From contig NZ_CP134049.1 in NCBI RefSeq assembly GCF_031582965.1, positions 930,001 to 994,000 of the forward strand: a DNA stretch of 64,000 nt, written 5' to 3'. The position numbers and the translations under genes were made by a program. The notes beneath the pieces were generated by a model that had not been told where the DNA came from, did not search any database, and saw nothing but the letters and a program-made list of their open reading frames with translations. The stretch's first letter is position 1. Every line of letters starts with the position of its first letter. Below are positions 10,146 to 19,188 of this stretch, piece after piece. The DNA is from Bacillus sp. NEB1478. Lineage in GTDB: Bacteria > Bacillota > Bacilli > Bacillales > Fictibacillaceae.

Positions 10146-10991
10146 ATGGCTAGTTTTGAATTCGAATTAACCCGCAATATTACGATCGGCCAGTATTTGC
10201 CGACTGGTTCACTCATTCATCGTCTTGATCCCCGTATTAAGCTTTTAGCCTTCACCATTCTTGTTATTGCAATGGCTGTATGCCACACCTACGTTGGAAA
10301 CATGATCGCACTTGCTTTTGCCTGTTATTTGTTTTACATCTCACGCATTCCGGTCAGCTATGGTTTATCCGGAGTTAAGCCAGCCATACCTTTCATTTTG
10401 ATATTAGCTGTCTTGCAGCTATTGTTCTATAGTGAAATCGCTTCAGGCGGAACGGTTATTGTTGACTATAGCTTTATCCTGATTACGAGTGATAGTATCC
10501 GCTTGGTAATCGTTTCTGCACTTCGATTTATTGAGATCATTTTTTTAAGCAGTGTATTAACGTTAAGCACTTCGACCACACAAATTACACATGGGATCGA
10601 GAGTTTGTTGGACCCTTTAAAACATGTGAAGTTTCCGGTCCATGAATTTGCGCTGATTATTACGATTGCGATCCGGTTTGTTCCTACGTTTGCGATGGAA
10701 ATGGAAAAAATGATGAAAGCTCAAGCTTCAAGAGGAGCAGAATTTGGAACGGGTGCCTGGTGGAGAATTATCCAGAGAACAAAAGATGTATTTCCTATTA
10801 TCATTCCTTTATTCAATGTTGCTATAGCACGGGCGGAAGATTTAGTGCTGGCAATGGAAGCCAGATGCTATACACCAGGAGGTGAGCGTTCCATCTATAC
10901 TAAGTATAAAGCGAAGAGCAGGGATTATATGGCGCTTCTTTCCTGTGTCTTGTTTGCTTTTCTCTTACTGGCTTTTCCTTTCCCCTATTAG
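10146..10991 (+). CDS. ECF transporter transmembrane subunit (EcfT)
   Basis: 281 residues with several hydrophobic helices and the two coupling-helix motifs of EcfT: an Ala-Ser-Arg-Gly motif (QASRGAEF) and a second Ala-Arg motif (MEARCYTPGG). These contact the ATPases. ATG 10146 is preferred over GTG 10137 because AGGAGG at 10132-10137 gives 8-base spacing to the ATG. It joins the A1, A2 and S genes around it into a complete ECF transporter. Confidence 0.9.
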   Translation: MASFEFELTRNITIGQYLPTGSLIHRLDPRIKLLAFTILVIAMAVCHTYVGNMIALAFACYLFYISRIPVSYGLSGVKPAIPFILILAVLQLLFYSEIASGGTVIVDYSFILITSDSIRLVIVSALRFIEIIFLSSVLTLSTSTTQITHGIESLLDPLKHVKFPVHEFALIITIAIRFVPTFAMEMEKMMKAQASRGAEFGTGAWWRIIQRTKDVFPIIIPLFNVAIARAEDLVLAMEARCYTPGGERSIYTKYKAKSRDYMALLSCVLFAFLLLAFPFPY

Positions 10992-11065
10992 ATTATTAAT
11001 CTGATCTTTCTGTAATAAGGACACACAATTATAGCATCTAATACAAATTTAAGGAGGGTAATAGA

Positions 11066-11623
11066 ATGGAAAGAGGATTAACTACTAGAAAGATTGTCAT
11101 TGCAGGAGTCTTAGGAGCAGTAGCTATTTTACTAGGTGTCACCCGGTTAGGTTTTATTCCTGTTCCAACTGCAGCAGGTAACGCTACCATCATGCATATC
11201 CCGGCTATCATTGGAGGCATCATGCAAGGACCGTTTGTTGGACTAGTCATCGGACTAATCTTCGGTGTGTCGTCGTTTCTTGATGCGACCATACCACTAT
11301 TTAAAGACCCGTTAGTAGCCATTATTCCTAGGCTGTTTATCGGAGTGGCCGCCTATTTAGCTTACGTTTCTATTAGGAGAGTAAATGAATATGCTGCTAT
11401 TGGTCTTGCGGGATTTGTTGGAGCTTTTACGAATACGCTACTCGTTTTGACAATGGCGGTAATTAGAGGTTATATTGCTCCGGGTGTTGCTGTTACAATC
11501 GCTTTAACCAACGGAATTCCCGAAGCGATCGTTTCTGTTATCATCACGCTGGCTGTGGTTGTTGCATGGAAAAAGCTGGACCATCGTGGGAACAAGAAAT
11601 CAAAGATCTCAAGAGAAATATAG
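11066..11623 (+). CDS. ECF transporter substrate-binding S component (PanT/FolT-like family)
   Basis: 185 residues, about six membrane helices, start ATG with AAGGAGGG 8 bases upstream. The segment IPAIIGGIMQGPFVGLVIGL is typical of the S-component family that includes pantothenate (PanT) and folate (FolT) binders. The S subunit sets the specificity of the transporter formed with the three genes before it. The close link with amidases and 2-hydroxyacid oxidation genes suggests pantothenate or a related amide as substrate, which is an inference. The last codons overlap the next gene (TAGTG). Confidence 0.82.
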   Translation: MERGLTTRKIVIAGVLGAVAILLGVTRLGFIPVPTAAGNATIMHIPAIIGGIMQGPFVGLVIGLIFGVSSFLDATIPLFKDPLVAIIPRLFIGVAAYLAYVSIRRVNEYAAIGLAGFVGAFTNTLLVLTMAVIRGYIAPGVAVTIALTNGIPEAIVSVIITLAVVVAWKKLDHRGNKKSKISREI

Positions 11624-12588
11624 TGGAACGGTTTCATAATATTACAGACGTTCCGGGCATTAAAATTGGTAATGAAGAAGACAAAATAGGTTATACAGGT
11701 TGTACCGTTTTATTGTTAGAGAAGGGTGCTGTTTGCAGTGTAGAAGTCAGAGGTTCTGCTCCTGGAACAAGAGAAACAGATTTACTTAATCCTATGAATC
11801 TCGTAGACCGTGTGCATGGTATCTGTCTAGCGGGAGGAAGTGCCTATGGACTTGATGCTGCAAGCGGTGTCATGCAGTATCTGGAAAAACAAGGCATTGG
11901 GCTTGATGTTGGAGTTGGAGTGGTTCCGATTGTTCCGTCGGCCGTTCTGTTTGATTTGCCGGTAGGAGATCCTGCTGCTCGGCCTGATCAAAAAATGGGA
12001 TATCAGGCGGCATTAAAAGCGAAACGTGGACGTTTTCCTTTCGGTAATTCAGGAGCAGGATGCGGAGCAACAGTTGGAAAAGTTGCAGGTCACCATCGAG
12101 CCATGAAAGGTGGACTTGGTTCGGCGTCTAAAGTTTTCCCAAATGGTTTAATTGTCGGAGCCCTTGTTGCAGTTAATGCAGTGGGGGAGATTCGAAATGA
12201 AACAGGAGAAGTAATTGCCGGTGCGAGAAATGATCAAGGGAGAATAAGGAGCAGTATAGAGTGGATGCTTGAACAGCCCGCCATTCCCCTGACAGCAGGT
12301 ACCAATACAACAATAGGGATTGTTGCATGCAATGCAAAGTTAACTAAATCGCAGGTCTCTAAGGTAGCCTCAATGGCACATAATGGTTTAGCAAGAACAA
12401 TTTATCCTGTTCATACGTTGTACGACGGAGACACCATTTTTTCATTGGCTACTGGGGATATTGATGCGTCTGTTGATCTGATTGGGACGATTGCTGCAGA
12501 CGTTTTGGCTGAAGCAGTCATCTTAGCGGTTAAGAATGCTGAAGGGATTGAGGGATTTCCATCAAGTAAAGATGTCTATGAATCTTAA
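11623..12588 (+). CDS. P1 family peptidase / beta-aminopeptidase-type Ntn hydrolase
   Basis: About 321 residues of the P1 (DmpA/BapA/NylC) family: DVPGIKIGN near the start, RGSAPGTRETDLL, ICLAGGSAYGLDA and the processing site region GNSGAGCGATVGK. These proteins cleave themselves, and the new N-terminal residue becomes the nucleophile. Here the residue at the expected place is Cys147 rather than the Ser or Thr of characterised members. GTG 11623 fits where the family normally begins and couples to the upstream stop; an in-frame ATG at 11566 would add 19 residues inside the S-component gene. Members cleave beta-alanyl or other small amides. Confidence 0.85.
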   Translation: MERFHNITDVPGIKIGNEEDKIGYTGCTVLLLEKGAVCSVEVRGSAPGTRETDLLNPMNLVDRVHGICLAGGSAYGLDAASGVMQYLEKQGIGLDVGVGVVPIVPSAVLFDLPVGDPAARPDQKMGYQAALKAKRGRFPFGNSGAGCGATVGKVAGHHRAMKGGLGSASKVFPNGLIVGALVAVNAVGEIRNETGEVIAGARNDQGRIRSSIEWMLEQPAIPLTAGTNTTIGIVACNAKLTKSQVSKVASMAHNGLARTIYPVHTLYDGDTIFSLATGDIDASVDLIGTIAADVLAEAVILAVKNAEGIEGFPSSKDVYES

Positions 12589-12606
12589 TAAGAAAGGACT
12601 TGAGCA

Positions 12607-13821
12607 ATGAATACTACGACAGAATCTATTCTTCAGTATGTTGATCAAAAAGAAGTGGTTGAACTAACAAGAACTCTTATACGTATTCAAAGTGTCTATC
12701 GTCCAAATGTCGAGGGTGGTAACGAAGCAAAGGTAGCTCGTTTCATAGTTGATTACCTCAAGAATATCGGTTTAGAGGTTTATTACGAAGAAGTAGTACC
12801 AGGCAGGCCAAATGTTATTGCCATTTATGACTCTGGTTTTCCAGGAAAAACCCTTTTATTTGAAGGACATACAGATGTAGTGACTGAAGGAGACCTTGAT
12901 TCTTGGACATACGATCCTTTTGGCGGAGAAATCAGTAACGGGAGAATTTATGGAAGAGGTTCCTGTGATACAAAGGGAAATTTAGCTGCTGCTATTTCTG
13001 CCGTTCATTCACTGAAAAAATCGGGCGCAGCTTTTACAGGGAAAATTATACTTTGCATCCCATGTGACGAAGAGGGGATGATGATCGGAATTAAAGATTT
13101 TATCAGAAGAGGCTGGGCTGATAACGTGGATGGAGCCATTATCTGTGAGCCAGAGGAAAATCAGCTGTGCATTACACAAAAAGGGGCGATGCGCATCGTT
13201 TTAAAAACGTACGGAAAAATGGCTCACGGTGCGATGCCACTCACAGGAATTAATCCTACTACACGAATGGCCAAATTAATTGTGGAATTGGATCAATTAG
13301 AACAAAGAGAAAAAGAACGGCTTGGTGAACATCCTTATCTTGGCTGGCCGAGTATTACACCAACTATTGTACAAGCACCTGTTAAGGGAGAGCCGCAAAT
13401 TAATGTTGTTCCGGCACAATGCATGACCGCACTTGATATCCGCACAGTACCTGGTCAGGAACATGAGCAATTGGCGAAGGAAATAGAAGGCATTATTGAG
13501 CGGCTGAGCAAGGAAGATCCAGATTTTAAAGCGACATTTGAACTCATCGAAGATAGGCCTTGGACGGAGACGCCTAAAGATCATGACGTGGTACAGGCAG
13601 TGGCGCAGGCTTATACACAAGTTACGGGAAATACCCCTGTCTATAATGGGGTACCAGGGGCGACAGATGGAACGTTCCTCCATCTCGCAGGTGTACCGAT
13701 CCTTACAACAGGTGCAGGTGATCGCTATATTCCTCATCATGCTGATGAATATGTAGATATTGATGAACTCATTAAGACCGTAAAAATCTATACACTTTCC
13801 GCCCTTAACTTTCTGAAATAG
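12607..13821 (+). CDS. M20 family metallo-amidohydrolase (ArgE/DapE-like)
   Basis: 404 residues. Zinc-ligand motifs are visible: FEGHTDVV (His and Asp), GRGSCDTKG (bridging Asp), the catalytic EEG and a C-terminal His in YIPHHADEY. This family removes N-acyl groups from amino acids. Start ATG follows AAGAAAGGACTTGAGCA. In this cluster it is the best candidate for hydrolysing an N-acyl amino acid such as pantothenate (pantoyl-beta-alanine). It is annotated only as an N-acyl amino acid deacylase because the substrate is not visible in the sequence. Confidence 0.88.
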   Translation: MNTTTESILQYVDQKEVVELTRTLIRIQSVYRPNVEGGNEAKVARFIVDYLKNIGLEVYYEEVVPGRPNVIAIYDSGFPGKTLLFEGHTDVVTEGDLDSWTYDPFGGEISNGRIYGRGSCDTKGNLAAAISAVHSLKKSGAAFTGKIILCIPCDEEGMMIGIKDFIRRGWADNVDGAIICEPEENQLCITQKGAMRIVLKTYGKMAHGAMPLTGINPTTRMAKLIVELDQLEQREKERLGEHPYLGWPSITPTIVQAPVKGEPQINVVPAQCMTALDIRTVPGQEHEQLAKEIEGIIERLSKEDPDFKATFELIEDRPWTETPKDHDVVQAVAQAYTQVTGNTPVYNGVPGATDGTFLHLAGVPILTTGAGDRYIPHHADEYVDIDELIKTVKIYTLSALNFLK

Positions 13822-13865
13822 AACATTAAAGGAAAAGCGTTCATTTTAAAGGAGGGGCACTAAAG

Positions 13866-13954
13866 ATGACAGTTCTACCACTTTACCAGAAGAAAGTCGA
13901 TTAATTATTAATCAGCCGTTAATACAAAAAGTGCTTCCAGGAGTTAATAGGTGA
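13866..13954 (+). pseudogene. Possible truncated gene at the end of the catabolic cluster
   Basis: A strong ribosome binding site (AAAGGAGGGGC) leads to ATG 13866, but the frame stops after 12 codons (MTVLPLYQKKVD). A neighbouring frame stays open to TGA 13952 and encodes LPEESRLIINQPLIQKVLPG. This looks like the start of a lost gene joined to other sequence, or a small frameshifted gene. I do not recognise the product. The rest of 13822-14050 is non-coding. Confidence 0.35.
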
Positions 13955-14047
13955 ATTATACCTCTATAAATCTGTTAAACCTATTAAACCTATCTCTATA
14001 ACATCAAGCGTAAGTATGGTTTATCGCGATTTAATGAAAACCTTCGT

Positions 14048-14127
14048 TAATCAAGTTCGAGATGGAAGATTCAATCGGGTAAACTCAAAAAGACCTTGGT
14101 ATATAAGGATTATACCAAGGTTTTTTT
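14048..14127 (+). repeat. sufB 3'-end repeat, copy B, with its terminator
   Basis: The bases encoding IKFEMEDSIG plus stop, then the hairpin CCTTGGTATA/TATACCAAGG and seven T, repeat the end of sufB (836-915) with only a few changes. The likeness extends past the terminator (TTAGT, TCGTGCC, ATTTATTT). There is no open frame before it, so it is a detached gene end, as left by site-specific insertion at the 3' end of sufB. Confidence 0.85.
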
Positions 14128-14207
14128 ATATTGAATTTAGTTCGTGCCGATAGGGATTTATTTTTTGTAATACAAGGGATAACAGAAGATGAACTCAATT
14201 TCTTTTC

Positions 14208-14396
14208 CTATTTTTCGTCTTTGCGTTTTACCTCGGTTGGTCCAAAACCCGGTTTTGCTACTAATTCATATTGATCTGATAATTCTTTTGCGAATTCGTA
14301 TTCATCACTTTCCGAATTCGAGATTTGAGCTTTAGGAACTTGAGGGAGAGAGGTTTTGTTTTTGTCCCGATTTCCCTTATGTCTATTGTGTCTCAT
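14208..14396 (-). CDS. Small YfhD-like basic protein
   Basis: 62 residues starting at ATG 14396 behind AAAGGAGAAAAAAG. The N-terminal MRHNRHKGNRDKNKTSLPQV matches the pattern of the small YfhD family in Bacillus (H..RDKNK..LPQ.P), followed by an acidic middle (SESDEYEFAKELSDQYEL). A longer frame to 14519 exists, but the internal ribosome binding site decides for the shorter start. Function is unknown. It lies inside the copper island, on the opposite strand. Confidence 0.6.
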   Translation of the reverse strand: MRHNRHKGNRDKNKTSLPQVPKAQISNSESDEYEFAKELSDQYELVAKPGFGPTEVKRKDEK

Positions 14397-14676
14397 CTTT
14401 TTTCTCCTTTCAATTTGATAGCTTCTTCTATAGACTGTGCTATCTAGGTCTATTTTAAAACCCTGAACAATATGTGCTTGTTCAACTAAAGATGCGTTAG
14501 TTAAAAATTCAGCGGGCAATAAAAGCTCTCTGTTTTATTCCATAACGGGTCCAAATTCTGGGGTAATTATTTCGCCCAATACCTTAGAAAACCGTCAGTT
14601 GTTCAAATATGAAATGAAAAAGTCTAATAACCCTGATCATCTCAATGGGTTAGTGGGCTTTTCTACAATAAATTTA

Positions 14677-14883
14677 TTAAGATTTTTTAATATTTGATGT
14701 TCCTTGTACTTGGTTAACTGCTGTAAGAGCTGATGTGATTTCATTTGTTGCTTGCTTGAGTGCTTCTTGGGCTAGTGTCGGATCGGAAGAGGATTTTTCA
14801 ATCGCTTGGCTTAATAACGATTGACTTAAAGTAACATTAGCTTTCGCTTGGTTTAATTGGTTGACATCAATATTTTGAGGCAT
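14677..14883 (-). CDS. Small helical protein of unknown function
   Basis: 68 residues from ATG 14883 behind TAAAGGAGAG. The protein is rich in Ala, Gln, Ser and Asn (MPQNIDVNQLNQAKANVTLS at the start) and looks fully alpha-helical with no Cys, membrane segment or signal peptide. I do not recognise the family. The composition recalls small Bacillus spore-associated proteins, which is only a guess. Confidence 0.6.
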   Translation of the reverse strand: MPQNIDVNQLNQAKANVTLSQSLLSQAIEKSSSDPTLAQEALKQATNEITSALTAVNQVQGTSNIKKS

Positions 14884-15169
14884 CTGAATCTCTCCTTTAA
14901 ATTTTAATACCTCTATATATTTACCATGCATCTAATATTTATTATTATAAATAATTACCTAAAATACTTTAAAAGGAAAATCATAATAAGGGAAATAATA
15001 TTTTGTAATGCTCAACCCTCCAAATGATCGTAGTTTTTTCATTATAATTTGTTTTTCACTTACAATCGCTGCAAAGTACGAAATTATTGAATGGTTATAT
15101 TTAATCAAAAAAGATTTTTTTGTTTATAAAATTCTGAACCCCTTTGATTTTCACAAAAAAATTAAGTAT

Positions 15170-15201
15170 TTGCCTTTACATAGGGTAGGGGGGTATAGTA
15201 A
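15170..15201 (+). promoter_or_regulatory. Copper-operon promoter with CsoR operator
   Basis: TTGCCT at 15170 and TATAGT at 15194 are separated by 18 bases. Between them lies ATAGGGTAGGGGGGTATAG, which has the G-rich, TATAC-flanked form of CsoR operators. It stands 25 bp before csoR, so CsoR would repress its own operon until copper binds. Confidence 0.7.
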
Positions 15202-15225
15202 GATGTAGAAAAGGGAGGCTACTTG

Positions 15226-15558
15226 ATGGAATTTAAAAAACCAGATGATCTAACTAATGATAATTGTGGTGTTACAAGTGAACGAAAAAGCCATCATTCA
15301 GATAAAGTAAAAAATAATTTAATTACAAGATTAAATCGAATCGAAGGTCAAATTAGAGGAGTTAAAGGACTAATTGATCGAGATACTTATTGTGATGATG
15401 TCATTACACAAATAGCTGCCATTCAATCAGCATTAAATAGTGTAGGTAAGATTTTACTGGAAGGTCACTTAAAAAGTTGTGTTGTTGAGAGACTTCAAGA
15501 AGGCGATCAAGAAGTACTGGATGAACTATTAATTACCGTAAAAAAATTAATGAAGTAG
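15226..15558 (+). CDS. csoR: Copper-sensing transcriptional repressor CsoR
   Basis: 110-residue all-helical repressor. The Cu(I) ligands of the family are present as Cys56 (DTYCDDV), His81 and Cys85 (EGHLKSC), with the family sequence RLNRIEGQIRGVKGLIDRD before them. It releases operator DNA on binding Cu(I). ATG 15226 fits the site GGGAGG; a TTG lies directly before it. First gene of csoR-copZ-copA. Confidence 0.93.
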   Translation: MEFKKPDDLTNDNCGVTSERKSHHSDKVKNNLITRLNRIEGQIRGVKGLIDRDTYCDDVITQIAAIQSALNSVGKILLEGHLKSCVVERLQEGDQEVLDELLITVKKLMK

Positions 15559-15584
15559 AACGATAAAGGGAGAGAGATATAGCG

Positions 15585-15791
15585 ATGGAAAAAGTAACAT
15601 TAAGTGTTGAAGGAATGTCATGTAACCACTGTGTAAATGCTATTGAGGGTAGTGTTGGAAAGTTAGAGGGTGTCTCCAGTACAAAAGTAAATCTTAGTGA
15701 AGGTAACGTTGCTGTAGAATATGATTCATCAAAAGTTAGCTTGGAGAAAATCAAAGATACGATTGATGATCAAGGTTACGATGTAAAATAA
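15585..15791 (+). CDS. copZ: Copper chaperone CopZ
   Basis: 68-residue heavy-metal-associated domain with the Cu(I) motif GMSCNHC (Cys13, Cys16). It carries copper to the CopA ATPase. It starts 27 bp after csoR in the same operon. A weak hairpin with a T-rich tail follows it at 15795-15822. Confidence 0.94.
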   Translation: MEKVTLSVEGMSCNHCVNAIEGSVGKLEGVSSTKVNLSEGNVAVEYDSSKVSLEKIKDTIDDQGYDVK

Positions 15792-15794
15792 TCG

Positions 15795-15822
15795 CGTGCT
15801 AATTATAGCACGTTCTCTTTTT
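15795..15822 (+). terminator. Weak hairpin between copZ and copA
   Basis: CGTGCT/AGCACG stem with a 6-base loop and tail TTCTCTTTTTATT. It may stop part of the transcription after csoR-copZ, leaving copA to its own operator just downstream. Confidence 0.55.
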
Positions 15823-15829
15823 ATTAAAA

Positions 15830-15850
15830 ATATACCCTATATAGGTATAT
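15830..15850 (+). promoter_or_regulatory. Second copper operator-like palindrome before copA
   Basis: ATATACCCTATATAGGTATA contains the inverted repeat TATACC/GGTATA directly upstream of the copA ribosome binding site. It resembles the operator before csoR, so copA may be controlled separately. Confidence 0.5.
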
Positions 15851-15867
15851 AGAAAGGAAGATAAGAC

Positions 15868-18276
15868 ATGAGTTCAAAAGAAACAACTTTACAAATATCC
15901 GGTATGACTTGTGCAGCATGTGCAGTCCGAATTGAAAAAGGGTTGAATAAGTTGGACGGCGTCGAGAAGGCAAATGTAAACCTTGCTCTTGAAAAATCAA
16001 CCGTTTCTTATGATCCTAAAATTTTAAAGGTAGCAGATCTCGAGAAAAAAATTGAGGATCTCGGATATGGCGTTATCAAGGAAAAAGCTGAATTCAATCT
16101 AACTGGAATGACGTGTGCAGCTTGTGCCACAAGGATTGAAAAGGGGCTGAACAAACTGCCTGGAGTGCTTAAAGCCAACGTGAATCTAGCTTTAGAAACA
16201 GGGTCTGTTCAATATAATCCCTCTGAAGTTTCTATTGTAGATATGATTAAAAAAGTTGACCAACTGGGATATGGTGCAGCCATAAAGGAAGATAACAAGG
16301 AATCAGTTGATCACAGAGCACTAGAAATTGAAAAACAAAAAGGGAAATTCATATTTTCTGTCATACTATCCCTCCCTTTATTATGGGCGATGGTCAACCA
16401 CTTTGAGTTTGCATCTTTTATATATCTACCTGAGATGTTCATGAACCCATGGGTTCAATTGGCGCTTGCAACGCCTGTGCAGTTTATTGTCGGTAAACAA
16501 TTTTATGTCGGGGCTTACAAAGCACTCAAGAATAAAAGTGCGAACATGGATGTACTTGTTGCTCTTGGAACATCGGCAGCCTATTTCTACAGTTTATATC
16601 TCTCTATCCTTTCCATCGGTACCAATGAGGGAATGGTTGAGATGTACTTTGAAACATCGGCGGTGTTAATCACTCTTATCGTTTTAGGGAAGCTTTTTGA
16701 AGCAAAAGCGAAAGGTCGTTCTTCAGAAGCAATCAAAAAGCTCATGGGACTACAAGCAAAAACCGCAATCGTTGTCCGTGAGGATAAAGAAATTGAGATT
16801 CCGATTGAAGAAGTTTTAACTGGAGACATCGTTTTTGTAAAACCGGGTGAAAAAGTACCGGTGGATGGTGAGATCATCGAAGGGCATTCCGCTTTGGATG
16901 AATCGATGCTAACAGGCGAGAGCGTTCCCGTAGATAAAACAGTTGGTGACACAGTAATCGGTGCGACGATAAACAAAAACGGTTTTCTAAAGATAAAAGC
17001 GACCAAAGTAGGTAAAGAAACAGCTCTCGCACAGATCATAAAAGTTGTAGAAGAAGCTCAGGGATCGAAAGCTCCCATTCAGCGACTCGCTGACCAAATC
17101 TCAGGAATATTCGTACCTATAGTAGTTGGGATTGCCATTCTAACGTTCATCATCTGGTTTTTCTGGGTAAGTCCAGGTGAGTTCGCTGTTGCGCTTGAAA
17201 AATTAATAGCTGTTCTCGTTATAGCATGTCCATGTGCATTAGGACTCGCGACTCCAACTTCTATCATGGCTGGATCTGGCCGATCAGCTGAGTTTGGGAT
17301 TCTATTTAAAGGTGGAGAACATTTAGAAACCACTCATCGAATCGATACAGTGATCCTAGATAAGACAGGAACCGTTACAAACGGAGCACCGGAACTTACA
17401 GATATACTTGTAGAATCTGCATTTAATGAAGAAGAAGTATTAAAACTTGTCGGTTCAGCTGAAAAAAATTCTGAGCATCCTCTTGCACAAGCTATTGTCG
17501 AAGGGATTACTAAAAAGGGAATTCTGTTAACCAAATCGGATCATTTTGATGCTATACCTGGGTTTGGAATTAAAGCAATTGTGGATAATAAGATTCTCCT
17601 TATCGGAACACGAAAGTTAATGAAAGAAAACAACATTACGATTAATGATCCAGACAGTCAGATGGAGACTTTTGAAAAAGCGGGGAAAACCGCCATGCTG
17701 ATTGCGATTGATAATCAATATGCTGGTATCATAGCTGTAGCAGATACCATTAAAGGGACTTCTAAAGATGCTATTGCCAGGTTGAAGGAAATGAATCTCA
17801 AAGTCATAATGATCACTGGTGATAACCAGCAAACCGCTAGATACATCGCAGATCAAGTAGGTATTGATCATGTGATCGCTGAAGTTCTTCCTGAAGGGAA
17901 AGCAGATGAAGTGAAAAAACTGCAGCAGCAAGGAAATAAAGTAGCGATGGTCGGTGACGGAATAAATGATGCTCCTGCACTAGCTGTAGCAGATATCGGG
18001 ATGGCGATCGGTACAGGTACCGATGTAGCTATGGAAGCTGCTGATGTAACGTTGATTCGTGGAGATCTAAACAGTATTGCTGATGCTATCTATATGAGTA
18101 AAAAAACGATTTTAAATATCAAACAAAACCTATTTTGGGCATTTGCTTATAACGCTTTAGGTGTTCCAGTTGCAGCACTAGGTTTTCTTGCACCTTGGCT
18201 TGCAGGGGCTGCGATGGCCTTCAGTTCAGTATCCGTAGTTTTGAACGCACTTAGACTTCAAAAGGTAAAACTATAG
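15868..18276 (+). CDS. copA: Copper-exporting P1B-type ATPase CopA
   Basis: 802 residues. Two N-terminal metal-binding domains each carry GMTCAAC (first at Cys15/Cys18, second about 70 residues later). Eight membrane helices follow, with the ion-binding CPC motif at 454-456, the phosphorylation site DKTGT with Asp498, then TGDN and GDGINDAPA. This defines a Cu(I) efflux ATPase of the plasma membrane. The site AAAGGAAG precedes the ATG. Confidence 0.96.
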   Translation: MSSKETTLQISGMTCAACAVRIEKGLNKLDGVEKANVNLALEKSTVSYDPKILKVADLEKKIEDLGYGVIKEKAEFNLTGMTCAACATRIEKGLNKLPGVLKANVNLALETGSVQYNPSEVSIVDMIKKVDQLGYGAAIKEDNKESVDHRALEIEKQKGKFIFSVILSLPLLWAMVNHFEFASFIYLPEMFMNPWVQLALATPVQFIVGKQFYVGAYKALKNKSANMDVLVALGTSAAYFYSLYLSILSIGTNEGMVEMYFETSAVLITLIVLGKLFEAKAKGRSSEAIKKLMGLQAKTAIVVREDKEIEIPIEEVLTGDIVFVKPGEKVPVDGEIIEGHSALDESMLTGESVPVDKTVGDTVIGATINKNGFLKIKATKVGKETALAQIIKVVEEAQGSKAPIQRLADQISGIFVPIVVGIAILTFIIWFFWVSPGEFAVALEKLIAVLVIACPCALGLATPTSIMAGSGRSAEFGILFKGGEHLETTHRIDTVILDKTGTVTNGAPELTDILVESAFNEEEVLKLVGSAEKNSEHPLAQAIVEGITKKGILLTKSDHFDAIPGFGIKAIVDNKILLIGTRKLMKENNITINDPDSQMETFEKAGKTAMLIAIDNQYAGIIAVADTIKGTSKDAIARLKEMNLKVIMITGDNQQTARYIADQVGIDHVIAEVLPEGKADEVKKLQQQGNKVAMVGDGINDAPALAVADIGMAIGTGTDVAMEAADVTLIRGDLNSIADAIYMSKKTILNIKQNLFWAFAYNALGVPVAALGFLAPWLAGAAMAFSSVSVVLNALRLQKVKL

Positions 18277-18288
18277 GGAGGCTTTAAG

Positions 18289-19146
18289 ATGAGGAACAAT
18301 ATCGTTTTACGATGGACATTATCGGCTGTTGTAATCCTGTTGATCGTCATGGGGAGTTATCTCGGGTATGCGAGTATTGCTGGACCTACGACGGTTGAAC
18401 ATGAAGATCATGGTAAAAGCAGCAACTCTGCTGGACCAGAGGAAAAGCAAAATGATGAACACGGTGGTCACGGAGAACACAGATATGATAATACTTCTTC
18501 TGAAAGTGATGTCATTCCAACTGTTCACTATGAAGACGACACGATTCATATTGAGTTAAAAGATAAAGCGGGTAATGCAGTTGACGGAGAGGAACTTGAA
18601 GTTAATCATGAGAAAATAATGCATCTAATCATCGTTAGTGATGAGCAAAAGCAATACTTTCACCTTCATCCTGAAAAAAAAGGGAAAGGAGCTTTTACGG
18701 TTCAACATAACCTTTCTGAAGGCAGCTATAAAGCGTTCATAGATATTAAACCAAAAGATAAAAATTATGAGGTGAAGCCATTACCGATCAAGGTAGGCGC
18801 TGGTGAAACTCACGGTGAACATGTTTCATTAAAGCCAGATACGGAGTTTACTAAAACAGTCGATGACTACACGGTAACCATGACTCCTGAAACCTTTAAA
18901 TCAAATGAAGAAATCGTCCTAGATTTCGACTTAAAAGAAATCAAACCTGAGCCATATTTAGGTGCTCTTGGTCATGTTGTCATTTTAGACGAAAGTGGAG
19001 ATAAGTATGTTCACGTTCATCCCGCATCGGAAACAGATACAAGATTTGCAACAAAATTTGGTAAACCCGGTATCTACAAAATCTGGGCTGAATTTAAAAT
19101 GAATGGAAAAGTTCATGTTTTTCCATTTGTTGTTGATGTTAAATAA
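18289..19146 (+). CDS. Membrane-anchored His-rich protein of the copper operon
   Basis: 285 residues. One N-terminal hydrophobic helix (residues ~9-30) would anchor it outside the membrane. A linker rich in His, Asp and Glu follows (HEDHGK, DEHGGHGEHRYD). Then come two beta-rich segments with repeated HLHP/HVHP motifs, resembling YtkA-like extracellular domains. It lies 12 bp after copA and so is in the copper operon. It probably binds copper outside the cell; this is an inference from the His motifs and position. Confidence 0.8.
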   Translation: MRNNIVLRWTLSAVVILLIVMGSYLGYASIAGPTTVEHEDHGKSSNSAGPEEKQNDEHGGHGEHRYDNTSSESDVIPTVHYEDDTIHIELKDKAGNAVDGEELEVNHEKIMHLIIVSDEQKQYFHLHPEKKGKGAFTVQHNLSEGSYKAFIDIKPKDKNYEVKPLPIKVGAGETHGEHVSLKPDTEFTKTVDDYTVTMTPETFKSNEEIVLDFDLKEIKPEPYLGALGHVVILDESGDKYVHVHPASETDTRFATKFGKPGIYKIWAEFKMNGKVHVFPFVVDVK

Positions 19147-19188
19147 TCTTTAACTTGTAAATTCCAAATCTACGGGGTGAATCATCAT

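Noticed and set aside
14397-14519. N-terminal extension of the YfhD-like protein
   Set aside because: The internal ATG 14396 has AAAGGAG at good spacing, and the upstream part does not look like the family.
15008-15208. 66-residue open frame before csoR
   Set aside because: It covers the CsoR promoter/operator, is AT-rich and has no ribosome binding site.
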